A stretch of 34,231 nucleotides of DNA from Halomonas organivorans. Its GTDB lineage: Bacteria > Pseudomonadota > Gammaproteobacteria > Pseudomonadales > Halomonadaceae. Both the position numbers and the translations under genes were made by a program. The notes under the pieces are model-generated. The model saw only the letters and a list, made by a program, of their open reading frames with translations, searched no databases and was not told where the DNA came from. The DNA lies in contig NZ_JACHXM010000036.1 of the NCBI RefSeq assembly GCF_014192055.1, positions 1 through 34,231 of the forward strand. Direction: 5' to 3'. Position 1 is the first letter of the stretch. Every line of letters begins with the position of its first letter. This document shows positions 18,673 to 34,011 of the stretch, piece by piece.

Positions 18673-18696
18673 CGCGGCGCCCCGAAGGGCGCCGCG
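18673..18696 (-). terminator. Strong hairpin after rpoC with UUCG loop
   Basis: A 10-bp GC stem (arm CGCGGCGCCC on the minus strand, allowing for the outer pair) closes a TTCG tetraloop, an exceptionally stable RNA fold. It begins 14 bases after the rpoC stop. There is no T run: the str -35 box begins almost at once. It could end rpoBC transcription only partially, or act as a 3' stabiliser. Confidence 0.6.
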
Positions 18697-18710
18697 TAGG
18701 CGGCCGAACG

Positions 18711-22928
<4,218 letters not shown>

Positions 22929-22957
22929 GGGTCGGCTCCGTTGCGGAGTTGTCATGG

Positions 22958-22979
22958 GCGGGGGCGCGTACGCCCCCGC
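22958..22979 (-). other. Stem-loop in the rpoB-rpoC spacer
   Basis: A 9-bp perfect GC stem (GCGGGGGCG with its complement) around a four-base loop. No T run follows on the minus strand, so it is not a terminator. It lies between rpoB and rpoC, which are normally cotranscribed. A role in mRNA processing or stability is inference. Confidence 0.6.
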
Positions 22980-23015
22980 GGACCGTCATTACTGCGAAGC
23001 GCCGTAGCGGCAGCC

Positions 23016-27095
<4,080 letters not shown>

Positions 27096-27173
27096 CTGTA
27101 TTCCCCAGCTTGTTCACCATGGGTGACCGATGCGTGTCGGCGCCACCCGACGGACGCGGCTCCGTCAGGCGCT

Positions 27174-27205
27174 GACGGCAAGCCTCCACAGAGAGGCTCG
27201 CCGTC
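27174..27205 (-). other. Long stem-loop, possible RNase III site, before rpoB
   Basis: A 13-bp stem with one mismatch (GACGGC-a-AGCCTC against GAGGCT-c-GCCGTC) around a six-base loop, between the attenuator and the rpoB start. In E. coli an RNase III processing site lies in the rplL-rpoB spacer. The match in position and shape is visible; cleavage is inference. Confidence 0.5.
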
Positions 27206-27254
27206 GGAATTCGGCTGGCGGAGGCCCGAAGGGCGAACCGCCTAGCGACAACAG

Positions 27255-27288
27255 AAAAAGGCCGGCAGCGGGTGTCCCGCCACCAGCC
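27255..27288 (-). terminator. rplL-rpoB attenuator
   Basis: On the minus strand a 13-bp stem (right arm CCCGCTGCCGGCC, three G-U pairs, ACA loop) is followed by five T. It starts 41 bases after the rplL stop. This is a typical intrinsic terminator inside the rplJL-rpoBC unit. In E. coli partial termination here sets polymerase subunits below L7/L12 output; the same logic is inferred. Confidence 0.85.
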
Positions 27289-27328
27289 GTGGAAGCTTAC
27301 GCAGCGCGTAAAGCCGTGGGCACAAGGA

Positions 27329-27700
27329 TTACTTGAGCTCCACGCTCGCGCCGGCTTCTTCCAGCTTCTTCTTGGCTTCTTCGGCGTCGTCCTTGGACAT
27401 CGCTTCCTTGATGGTCGCCGGCGCGCCGTCGACGGCACCCTTGGCTTCCTTCAGGCCCAGGCCGGTGATCTCGCGGACGGCCTTGATGACGTTGACCTTC
27501 TTGTCGCCGGCAGAGGTCAGCACCAGGTCGAACTCGGTCTGCTCTTCGGCGGCAGCGGCTTCGCCGCCACCCGGGCCAGCCACGACAGCGGCGGCAGCGG
27601 TGACGCCGAACTTCTCTTCCATCGCCTCGATCAGCTCGGCGACTTCCATCACGGACATGTCGGCGACGGCGTTGATGATGTCTTCTTTGGTCAGTGCCAT
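27329..27700 (-). CDS. rplL: 50S ribosomal protein L7/L12
   Basis: L7/L12, 123 residues (E. coli 121). The N-terminal dimerisation domain (MALTKEDIINAVADMSVMEV) is joined by an Ala/Gly hinge (about 35-52) to the C-terminal factor-binding domain (KVNVIKAVREITGLGLKEAK). I chose the ATG at 27700 over a GTG two codons upstream. Multiple copies form the ribosomal stalk that recruits EF-Tu and EF-G. It follows rplJ by 89 bases. Confidence 0.98.
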   Translation of the reverse strand: MALTKEDIINAVADMSVMEVAELIEAMEEKFGVTAAAAVVAGPGGGEAAAAEEQTEFDLVLTSAGDKKVNVIKAVREITGLGLKEAKGAVDGAPATIKEAMSKDDAEEAKKKLEEAGASVELK

Positions 27701-27789
27701 TTTCACGTTCCTAACTTTGCGGGAGCCTCGGCGGGCCGATGGCTCGGTGATTCAATATTCGATTCGCGCAAGGAGGTCGAGTTCGCCGT

Positions 27790-28293
27790 TCAGGCGGCCT
27801 CGCCTTCCTTCTGGTCACGCAGCGCGGCGAGGGTACGAACCAGCTTGCCGGCAGACGCCTCCTTCATGACGGACATCAGCTTGGCGATGGCCTCGTCATA
27901 GGTCGGCAGGCTTGCCAGGCGGTCGAGATCGCTCGCCGGGATGAACTCGCCTTCGTATGCCAGCGCCTTGACTTCGAAATCTTTCTCGTCCTTGCCGAAC
28001 TCCTTGAACAGGCGGGCGGCAGCGCCCGGATGCTCGGTGGAGAAAGCCAGGAGGGTCGGACCCACGAAAGACTCGTTCAGGCACTCCCATTGAGTGCCTT
28101 CCAGGGCGCGGCGTGCCAGGGTGTTGCGGACAACACGGATCTGCACGCCATTCTCGCGAGCCTGCTTGCGCAGGTCGGTCATCTTGCCGACCGAAACGCC
28201 GCGAGAATCGGCAACGACGACGGAGAGAGCATCCTTGGCCGCTTCACTGACCTCGGCAACAATGGCCTTCTTGCCTTCGAGTGCTAGTGGCAC
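27790..28293 (-). CDS. rplJ: 50S ribosomal protein L10
   Basis: L10, 167 residues (E. coli 165), with the conserved VVADSRGV, RVVRNTLARRA and EHPGAAARLFKEF segments. The start is a GTG at 28293 (then PLALEGKKAIVAEV), with AAGGAG eight bases upstream. A GTG three codons earlier is too near that site, and the longer frame upstream has no homology. L10 anchors L7/L12 dimers to the stalk base; in E. coli the L10-L12 complex represses translation through the leader. Confidence 0.95.
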   Translation of the reverse strand: MPLALEGKKAIVAEVSEAAKDALSVVVADSRGVSVGKMTDLRKQARENGVQIRVVRNTLARRALEGTQWECLNESFVGPTLLAFSTEHPGAAARLFKEFGKDEKDFEVKALAYEGEFIPASDLDRLASLPTYDEAIAKLMSVMKEASAGKLVRTLAALRDQKEGEAA

Positions 28294-28562
28294 GGTGATC
28301 ACTCCTTCGTGCCGGAATCTCCGCAGAGGATTCCGGTGGTTACCATCTCCCTCGCCCGGCCCCGAAAGGCGCGACCGAGGGTCCTGGGTGATGGTGCTCA
28401 CCAGAAATCTGGCGGCCACACCATCTGCGCAGGCGGCCCCGAGGGACGATTAAGCCGCCTCTACGAGCGAGGCGGCGCCTGCGGTCTTTGACGGTGCCCC
28501 GCCGGCTCCATCGAAACCGTGCACGGGGACCGCAAAGTGTCTTGCTCTGGTCGATCGCGGCG
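28294..28562 (-). promoter_or_regulatory. Structured leader between rplA and rplJ (putative L10 leader)
   Basis: A 269-base gap without a gene, rich in stems. A closing helix pairs 28478-28486 with 28528-28536 (core GCGGTC/GACCGC). A GCCGCCTC hairpin spans 28454-28476 and is followed by a short T pair. Another hairpin (GGAATC/GATTCC, 28313-28333) sits just before the rplJ Shine-Dalgarno. Position and branching fit the autoregulatory L10 leader of proteobacteria; I cannot prove the L10-binding motif by eye. No strong promoter is seen. Confidence 0.5.
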
Positions 28563-29255
28563 TTAGACGAACGCAGCGTGGTCGACGGTCAGTCCCGGGC
28601 CCATGGTGGTGGACAGGGAAATCTTCTTGAAGTACACGCCCTTGGAAGTGCTCGGCTTGAGCTTCTTGAGGTCGGCGATCAGCGCCTCGAGGTTACCGCG
28701 GATGGCGGTAGCATCGAAATCGACCTTGCCCAGGGTGGCGTGGATGATGCCGTTCTTGTCGGTACGGAAGCGCACCTGACCGGCCTTGGCGTTCTTGACG
28801 GCAGTGGCCACGTCCGGAGTCACGGTGCCGACCTTGGGGTTCGGCATCAGGCCACGCGGACCGAGGATCTGGCCCAACTGGCCGACGACGCGCATGGCGT
28901 CCGGCGATGCGATGACCACGTCGAAGTCGAGCTGGCCTTTCTTGACCCGCTCGGCCAGGTCATCCATGCCGACGATGTCGGCACCGGCTTCCTTGGCGGC
29001 TTCTTCGTTGGCACCCTGGGTGAAGACGGCAACACGCACGTCCTTGCCGGTACCGTTGGGCATGACGGTGGCGCCGCGCACGACCTGGTCGGATTTGCGC
29101 GGATCGACGCCCAGGTTGACGGCGACGTCGACGGACTCATTGAACTTGACGGTGGACAGCTCGGAGAGCAGGGCCACGGCTTCCTCGAGGGAGTAGGCCT
29201 TGTTCGGGTCGACCTTCTCGCGAATCTGCTGAGCGCGCTTGGTGAGCTTAGCCAT
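28563..29255 (-). CDS. rplA: 50S ribosomal protein L1
   Basis: L1, 230 residues (E. coli 234). It starts MAKLTKRAQQIREKVD and has the conserved GPRGLMPNPKVGTVT signature. L1 forms the mobile stalk at the E site that helps release deacylated tRNA, and in E. coli it represses the rplKA mRNA. It lies two bases after rplK, so the two are almost certainly coupled. Confidence 0.98.
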   Translation of the reverse strand: MAKLTKRAQQIREKVDPNKAYSLEEAVALLSELSTVKFNESVDVAVNLGVDPRKSDQVVRGATVMPNGTGKDVRVAVFTQGANEEAAKEAGADIVGMDDLAERVKKGQLDFDVVIASPDAMRVVGQLGQILGPRGLMPNPKVGTVTPDVATAVKNAKAGQVRFRTDKNGIIHATLGKVDFDATAIRGNLEALIADLKKLKPSTSKGVYFKKISLSTTMGPGLTVDHAAFV

Positions 29256-29257
29256 GA

Positions 29258-29689
29258 TCAGAGGCCCTCCACGTTGAGGCCCATGCTGCGGGCACTACCG
29301 GCAATGGTACGCACCGCTGCGTCGAGATCGGCAGCCGTCAGGTCCGGCTCCTTGGTCTTGGCGATCTCTTCCAGCTGCTCGCGGGTCACGGTACCGACCT
29401 TGTTCTTGTTCGGCTCACCGGAGCCGGACTTGATACCAGCAGCCTTCTTCAGCAGGACGGCGGCAGGCGGCGTCTTGGTGACGAAGGTAAAGCTGCGGTC
29501 GGAGTAGACGGTGATGACAACGGGAGTCGGCAGACCCGGCTCGATGTCCTGCGTCTCGGCGTTGAACGCCTTGCAGAACTCCATGATGTTGACGCCGTGC
29601 TGGCCCAGCGCAGGACCCACGGGGGGACTCGGATTGGCCTTACCGGCTGCAACCTGCAGCTTGATGTAAGCCTGTACTTTCTTGGCCAT
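29258..29689 (-). CDS. rplK: 50S ribosomal protein L11
   Basis: L11, 143 residues (E. coli 142). The N-terminal domain has the conserved Pro-rich NPSPPVGPALGQHGVN segment (thiostrepton region), and the C-terminal rRNA-binding domain ends IAGSARSMGLNVEGL. L11 forms the GTPase-associated centre and is needed for RelA activation in E. coli. A TGGAGT Shine-Dalgarno precedes it; the 91-base spacer after nusG holds GC-rich inverted repeats but no clear terminator. Confidence 0.98.
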   Translation of the reverse strand: MAKKVQAYIKLQVAAGKANPSPPVGPALGQHGVNIMEFCKAFNAETQDIEPGLPTPVVITVYSDRSFTFVTKTPPAAVLLKKAAGIKSGSGEPNKNKVGTVTREQLEEIAKTKEPDLTAADLDAAVRTIAGSARSMGLNVEGL

Positions 29690-29780
29690 GATTTACTCCA
29701 GATGGGTGATAGCGCCTCGCGGCTCCCCGGTTGAGGCGGTCGCCTCGGCGGCCGCCATGAAAATCGTCGATCGAGAAGAC

Positions 29781-30314
29781 TTACTCCTTCTCGACCTGGG
29801 CAAACTCCAGCTCGACCGGCGTAGAGCGACCGAAGATCAGCACGCTGACCTGCAGGCGGCTCTTGTCGTAGTTGACTTCCTCGACCACGCCATTGAAATC
29901 GGCGAAGGGCCCATCGATGACACGCACGGACTGGCCCGGCTCGAACAGCGTCTTGGGCCTCGGCTTCTCGGTACCGTCCTTGACCCGGCTGAGGATGGCG
30001 TCGGCTTCACGCTGGGTGATCGGCGCCGGCTTCTCCTTGGTACCGCCGATGAACCCCATCACGCGCGGGGTCTCGTTGACCAGGTGCCAGGTCGCGTCGT
30101 CCATCTCCATCTCGACCAGCACATAGCCGGGATAGAACTTGCGCTCGCTCTTGCGGCGCTTGCCGTCACGCATCTCGACAACTTCTTCGGTCGGCACCAG
30201 GATCTCGCCGAAACGATCCTCCATGCCATACATCTTCACGCGCTCCGTGAGAGAGCGCATGACATGCTTCTCGAAGCCGGAATAGGCGTGAACGACGTAC
30301 CAACGCTTGGACAT
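29781..30314 (-). CDS. nusG: Transcription termination/antitermination protein NusG
   Basis: NusG, 177 residues (E. coli 181). The start is MSKRWYVVHAYSGFEKHV at 30314; the open frame continues upstream but into secE. The N-terminal NGN domain (about 4-115) binds the polymerase clamp; the C-terminal KOW domain (about 125-177, VRVIDGPFADFNGVVEEV) binds Rho or S10. It couples transcription and translation. It lies eight bases after secE, the standard pair. Confidence 0.98.
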   Translation of the reverse strand: MSKRWYVVHAYSGFEKHVMRSLTERVKMYGMEDRFGEILVPTEEVVEMRDGKRRKSERKFYPGYVLVEMEMDDATWHLVNETPRVMGFIGGTKEKPAPITQREADAILSRVKDGTEKPRPKTLFEPGQSVRVIDGPFADFNGVVEEVNYDKSRLQVSVLIFGRSTPVELEFAQVEKE

Positions 30315-30322
30315 GATGACTC

Positions 30323-30691
30323 CTAACCAATGACGCCGGACATCGCCCAGCCAAGAAGCGTATCGATAAGCCACAGCATCAGCCCCACCACCATCACGGC
30401 CACCAGCACGATGGCAGTGGTCTGGATGGTTTCGGGACGAGTCGGCCACACCACGCGCTGAATCTCTTTCTTGGCGCTGCGGGCAAGCTCCAGCAGATCG
30501 CGCCCCTTGCCGGTGGTCAGCGCCACCAGCGCCGCCACTACACTGAGAGCGACGACGCCTAGCACACGATAAAGCAGCGCCTGGTCGGCAAAATAGGTAT
30601 TACCGACCACGGCAAGAACCAGCAGAATGACGACAACCGCCCACTTGAGCCCGTCGTGGCGCGACTCCTGCACCTCGGCGTTATGTTTCAT
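30323..30691 (-). CDS. secE: Protein translocase subunit SecE
   Basis: SecE, 122 residues (E. coli 127). Start at 30691 (MKHNAEVQESRHDG) has a GAGGAG Shine-Dalgarno ten bases upstream; the longer frame begins near the tRNA. It has three membrane segments (about 13-32, 36-55 and 92-116), the gammaproteobacterial form. The conserved amphipathic segment KKEIQRVVWPTRPET precedes the last one. It clamps SecY, encoded in the same cluster, in the inner-membrane translocon. Confidence 0.97.
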   Translation of the reverse strand: MKHNAEVQESRHDGLKWAVVVILLVLAVVGNTYFADQALLYRVLGVVALSVVAALVALTTGKGRDLLELARSAKKEIQRVVWPTRPETIQTTAIVLVAVMVVGLMLWLIDTLLGWAMSGVIG

Positions 30692-30764
30692 GAAAACGAG
30701 ACTCCTCAAGGCGCGGCAATCGAAACGTGAAAAACACAAGAAATCTCACCAGCCTGGGGAAGAC

Positions 30765-30840
<76 letters not shown>

Positions 30841-30890
30841 GTTGCTTCCGCGACCTTCCTTTGCGAAAGGCCTCAGCGACAGCGGGCGCC

Positions 30891-30919
30891 ATCATAGCGG
30901 ATGTCGCTTTATCTGGCAA
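30891..30919 (-). promoter_or_regulatory. Sigma-70 promoter of tRNA-Trp-secE-nusG
   Basis: On the minus strand TTGCCA (30914-30919) is followed by a 17-base spacer and TATGAT (30891-30896). The predicted start near 30884 is about 44 bases before tRNA-Trp. It follows the terminator of the tRNA-Tyr-Gly-Thr unit, where other gammaproteobacteria have a tuf gene. Confidence 0.8.
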
Positions 30920-30950
30920 CCCCTTCTCCGGCCTCATGCTCGCACCGGGA

Positions 30951-30983
30951 AGAAAGAGAAAAGGCGAGCCTCAGCTCGCCTTT
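30951..30983 (-). terminator. Terminator of the tRNA-Tyr-Gly-Thr unit
   Basis: A perfect stem (AAAGGCGAGC with its complement, 30960-30983) around a CTCA-region loop, followed on the minus strand by TTTTCTCTTTC. It begins seven bases after the tRNA-Thr CCA end. Confidence 0.88.
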
Positions 30984-30989
30984 CCAATG

Positions 30990-31064
30990 TGGAGCTCATG
31001 GACGGATTTGAACCGTCGACCTCACCCTTACCAAGGGTGTGCTCTACCCCTGAGCTACATGAGC
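30990..31064 (-). tRNA. tRNA-Thr (anticodon GGT)
   Basis: 75 bases with encoded CCA. The acceptor stem GCTCATG pairs with CATGAGC; the anticodon loop is TTGGTAA within a CACCC/GGGTG stem. Very similar to E. coli thrT. Third gene of the tRNA unit. Confidence 0.97.
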
Positions 31065-31077
31065 AAAACTGCTAAGC

Positions 31078-31151
<74 letters not shown>

Positions 31152-31199
31152 CTACCCACTCTTGCTACCACCACCCACTTCAGCGAGTGCGGCGAAACC

Positions 31200-31283
<84 letters not shown>

Positions 31284-31295
31284 AACTGGCGGTGC

Positions 31296-31323
31296 ATTTT
31301 ACCGCCTCAGCTCTCGGTGTCAA
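31296..31323 (-). promoter_or_regulatory. Sigma-70 promoter of the tRNA-Tyr-Gly-Thr unit
   Basis: On the minus strand a perfect TTGACA (31318-31323), a 16-base spacer and TAAAAT (31296-31301), then a GC-rich discriminator (GCACCGCC) of the type seen at stringently controlled stable-RNA promoters. Transcription should start within a few bases of the tRNA-Tyr 5' end. An 18-base inverted repeat lies just upstream. Confidence 0.88.
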
Positions 31324-31324
31324 G

Positions 31325-31342
31325 TGATTGTTTTCTCAATCA
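31325..31342. repeat. Inverted repeat upstream of the tRNA promoter
   Basis: TGATTG and CAATCA flank a six-base AT-rich centre, one base upstream of the -35 box. It could be a protein-binding site, an AT-rich upstream element, or a weak hairpin after coaX. I cannot decide between these. Confidence 0.5.
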
Positions 31343-31400
31343 TCCTGACGAGACGACCGCAACGCGGCGATCCTGCCTCTCCGGAACGCGGCGCATTGTG

Positions 31401-32240
31401 TCAAAGCAGGGTGGAGAATGCAAGCCCCGCACGAATCTTTTCCAGCGACACCGGCCGCGGCACCCGCGGCGCCCCGGACATACGCCCCGCGCGCTCCGCG
31501 GCCGTCAAGGGAAAGCACGCCTCCAGGCCGCCGTAGACCATGTCCGGCCATACCGCATGGGGAATCTGGATGCCGCGCGAGACGACTCTGGCATCGCCCC
31601 CGGTCAGCAGCAACGGCAGCGCTACGCCCTCCCGGTCGCACACCTCACTGTAGATGCGGTTCACGGCACTCACCGCCGCCATGTAGATGCCATGATTGAC
31701 GGCCTCTACCGTACGCGTCCCGGGAGCCAGCAGTTCGTCGGCCTCGCTATCCGGGTCGATCGACACGTTACGGGTACCGAGCTTGAGGCTTTCCTTCATC
31801 AGGCGTAGCCCCGGCAGGATGTAGCCTCCCAGGTGCCGCCCTCCCGGCAGCACGAAGTCCACGGTGATGGCGCTGCCGCAGTCGACGCTGCAGCAGCCCC
31901 CGGCCAACTGGTATCCGGCCAACACCCCCAGCCAGCGATCCACTCCCAGCCTACCGGGCTCCTCGTAACCATTGCTGACACCCAACGCTTCGGGCTCCGA
32001 ACGCGCCACGTGGACATCACGAACCTGCCGATGCAATAGATCGACGGTGCGCGCCAACACCGCCCTGCGCGCCACGCTGGAAATTCTTACCGCCTCGACG
32101 ACATCGAGGTCCGGGATATCGGCTCCGGGACGCCACTCCTCACGCGTCCAGACGGCCCCCCGGGAACGAATCTCGCTGCTCGCGGCATCCTTCAGCCGCC
32201 ACTTCGACAAGGTATTTCCGATGTCCAGATCCAGGATCAT
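31401..32240 (-). CDS. coaX: Type III pantothenate kinase
   Basis: CoaX, 279 residues, catalyses ATP-dependent phosphorylation of pantothenate, the first step of CoA synthesis. ASKHA-fold motifs are visible: DIGNT (6-10, phosphate loop), GVDRWLG (99-105), DCGSAITVD (120-128) and GGYILPG (138-144). The family is typically about 250 residues; the C-terminal part here is somewhat longer. The ATG overlaps the birA stop by one base (TAATG), so it is coupled to birA. Type III enzymes are not feedback-inhibited by CoA (family knowledge). Confidence 0.96.
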   Translation of the reverse strand: MILDLDIGNTLSKWRLKDAASSEIRSRGAVWTREEWRPGADIPDLDVVEAVRISSVARRAVLARTVDLLHRQVRDVHVARSEPEALGVSNGYEEPGRLGVDRWLGVLAGYQLAGGCCSVDCGSAITVDFVLPGGRHLGGYILPGLRLMKESLKLGTRNVSIDPDSEADELLAPGTRTVEAVNHGIYMAAVSAVNRIYSEVCDREGVALPLLLTGGDARVVSRGIQIPHAVWPDMVYGGLEACFPLTAAERAGRMSGAPRVPRPVSLEKIRAGLAFSTLL

Positions 32241-33220
32241 TAGCGCCCCCGCACACTGATCTCACCGCCGGCGAGACGCATGCGCCCGGCATCGCCCATC
32301 ACCCAGAGGTTACCGGCCTCATCCACCTCTTCCGCCACGGCCGGCTCGCGACGCTCCCCGCGAACGATATCCACCTCCTGTCCTGCAAAGGCATGGCGTG
32401 CGTTCCAGTCGTCCTTCCAGGCACCGAAACCGCGATGCTCGAACTCCGCCAGCAGCGGCATCAGCGCCTCCAGCAGCTCCACCGCCAACTGGTTTCGCGA
32501 CAGGCCTGGAGCCTGATCACGCACCGCCGCCACCGGCTGCTCGATTCCCGCACGAAAAGCCTCGGACAGATCGACGTTGATGCCCATCCCGACTACCAGC
32601 TCGCAGGGGCCCGCAGCGTCACCACTGAGCTCGACCAGGATACCGGCCAGCTTGCCCAGCTGGCCGCCCTCGGTCTCCAGCAACACGTCATTTGGCCACT
32701 TGAGCCGCGGCGATACCCCATGCCGCTCCAGCACCTGCGCGAGAGCCACGCCCACCGCCAGGCTGAGCCCCTCCAGGGCCGCCACTCCCGACTCGACTCG
32801 CCAGCCCACCGAGAGCATCAGCGTCCGCCCCCAGGGCGTCACCCAGGTACGCCCACGACGCCCCTTCCCGGCGCTCTGCTGCTCCACCAGACAGACCTCG
32901 CCATGCCCTGCGCCTTGCTCGAAGCGCTCGCGCAGGAACTGATTGCTCGAGGGCAGCGTTTCCTCGACGAACAAGCGGCTGACATGTCGACGCGCCTCGC
33001 GGGTCAACCCGGCAACGATCGTCGCCCCATCGAGCAGCTCCAAGGGCTCGGCCAACCGGTATCCCTGCCCCTTGACCGCCTCCATGGGAATTCCCAATGC
33101 CTCCAGCTTGCGCAGCTGCTTCCAGACGGCGGCCCGAGACACGCCCAGCCGCTCCCCCAACTGCTCGCCAGAATGGAACTCGCCATCGCTCAACAGGCGA
33201 ATCAGGTCACCAATGGTCAT
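32240..33220 (-). CDS. birA: Bifunctional biotin ligase / biotin operon repressor
   Basis: BirA, 326 residues (E. coli 321). It attaches biotin to the acetyl-CoA carboxylase carrier protein. The N-terminal helix-turn-helix (about 15-40, SGEQLGERLGVSRAAVWKQL) marks it as the repressor-type protein. The ligase domain has GKGRRGR (118-124) for biotinyl-AMP, KWPNDV (174-179) and KLAGILVEL with Lys190. I chose the ATG at 33220 (MTIGDLIRLLSDG); the frame runs 32 codons further upstream without homology. First gene of an operon with coaX. Confidence 0.96.
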   Translation of the reverse strand: MTIGDLIRLLSDGEFHSGEQLGERLGVSRAAVWKQLRKLEALGIPMEAVKGQGYRLAEPLELLDGATIVAGLTREARRHVSRLFVEETLPSSNQFLRERFEQGAGHGEVCLVEQQSAGKGRRGRTWVTPWGRTLMLSVGWRVESGVAALEGLSLAVGVALAQVLERHGVSPRLKWPNDVLLETEGGQLGKLAGILVELSGDAAGPCELVVGMGINVDLSEAFRAGIEQPVAAVRDQAPGLSRNQLAVELLEALMPLLAEFEHRGFGAWKDDWNARHAFAGQEVDIVRGERREPAVAEEVDEAGNLWVMGDAGRMRLAGGEISVRGR

Positions 33221-33249
33221 GCACACGCCCCTGACGGGAAAAAGCCTCA

Positions 33250-33255
33250 TTCTAG
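33250..33255 (-). promoter_or_regulatory. Candidate -10 box for birA-coaX
   Basis: TAGAAT on the minus strand, about 30 bases before the birA start, in the right place for a promoter. The -35 region is weak (TTTCCG at an 18-base spacing). The call is tentative. Confidence 0.35.
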
Positions 33256-33339
33256 CGGAACTGACTCGGCGCCGGAAATCGGCAAGCTCATCATCATTAG
33301 GCATGCGAGCCACCACACGCGCTCCCTGCCAACCCCCGC

Positions 33340-33366
33340 AAAAAAAAAGCCGGGCATATGCCCGGC
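33340..33366 (-). terminator. Terminator after the small lipoprotein gene
   Basis: A perfect 18-base palindrome (GCCGGGCATATGCCCGGC, 33349-33366) followed on the minus strand by nine T. It lies 28 bases after the lipoprotein stop and separates it from birA. Confidence 0.93.
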
Positions 33367-33394
33367 CTCATGAGTCGTGGATTCGCCAGTCGGC

Positions 33395-33631
33395 TCAGTA
33401 TTCGGAATCGGCCTCGTCAGCGGCCTGCTCGACGCTATCCCCCATTTCCTCGACTGTCTCGCCCGCCTTGTCCATGGACTCGTCGATGTTTTCGCCAGCC
33501 TCATCCATCGCCTGGTCGACGTTCTCACCCGCTTTTTCTGCCGGCCCCTCTTCTTCACAGGCCGCCAGGCCCATGGCCGTCATGCCAATGAACATTGCCA
33601 GGGCGAGTTTGCGCTGAATACCGTGTGCCAT
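33395..33631 (-). CDS. Small acidic lipoprotein with 11-residue repeats, function unknown
   Basis: 78 residues from the ATG at 33631, which has an AGGAGG Shine-Dalgarno; a frame start 16 codons upstream has none. A signal peptide (MAHGIQRKLALAMFIGM) leads to a lipobox LAAC with Cys25 as the lipidation site. Glu at +2 argues for the outer membrane. The mature part has three 11-residue repeats of the form [DE][EK]AGE[NT][VI][DE]xx[MG] (32-64) and a weaker fourth. 21 of 54 mature residues are Asp or Glu and only two are Lys. It should form an amphipathic helix. I do not recognise a named family. Monocistronic, with its own terminator. Confidence 0.85.
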   Translation of the reverse strand: MAHGIQRKLALAMFIGMTAMGLAACEEEGPAEKAGENVDQAMDEAGENIDESMDKAGETVEEMGDSVEQAADEADSEY

Positions 33632-33947
33632 GATGCTTACCTCCTCCTGAGATACTTTGCTTTCCAAGCGTGTTTCCACAGGCTAACCGCCGTTCGCCTT
33701 TCAGACCAGCCGCACCCCTCCGATATCGAGATTCACTTGTCGCCCTGGACCGACAGCCCCCCCTCCCCTTTGGCCAGAGGCGTCGCATTTTGCATCAACG
33801 CCCATCGCTCAATGCGCGGACGCCGACCGACCCTCAGGGGGCCTGAAGTGCGCCTGAGCCGTCCGACGCGTCGGTCGACACCCCGATGCTCTCCAGGGGA
33901 ACTCCCCGGCGACATGCCGCCTGTCCGCGGCCGATCATTCGGGCATG

Positions 33948-33980
33948 AAAAACCCCCGAGCCATGTGGCCCGGGGGTTTT
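33948..33980 (-). terminator. Distal rrn-type terminator (module A)
   Basis: The stem AAAACCCCCG-a-GCC pairs with GGC-c-CGGGGGTTTT around ATGT, with A and T tracts on both sides. It matches the terminator at 34151-34180 in arrangement and flanks. On the minus strand it lies downstream of the first terminator, as a second stop for the rrn operon. Confidence 0.85.
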
Positions 33981-33997
33981 CTCGGTGCTCGGTATCG

Positions 33998-34011
33998 ATG
34001 CCTGACGATGA
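33998..34011 (-). pseudogene. Relic of a 5S rRNA 3' end
   Basis: Fourteen bases (ATGCCTGACGATGA on the plus strand) identical to the last bases of the real 5S gene at 34191-34204. Like the real one it is directly followed, on the minus strand, by a matching CGAG-flanked terminator. The rest of the 5S sequence is absent. It is best read as the remnant of a duplicated 5S plus terminator unit. Confidence 0.65.

Noticed and set aside
22958..22979. The rpoB-rpoC stem as a terminator
   Set aside because: There is no T tract after the stem, and rpoB-rpoC must be cotranscribed for balanced core assembly.
33221..33316. A 32-codon N-terminal extension of BirA
   Set aside because: The extension lacks family similarity, the helix-turn-helix begins right after the ATG at 33220, and a candidate -10 box falls inside it.
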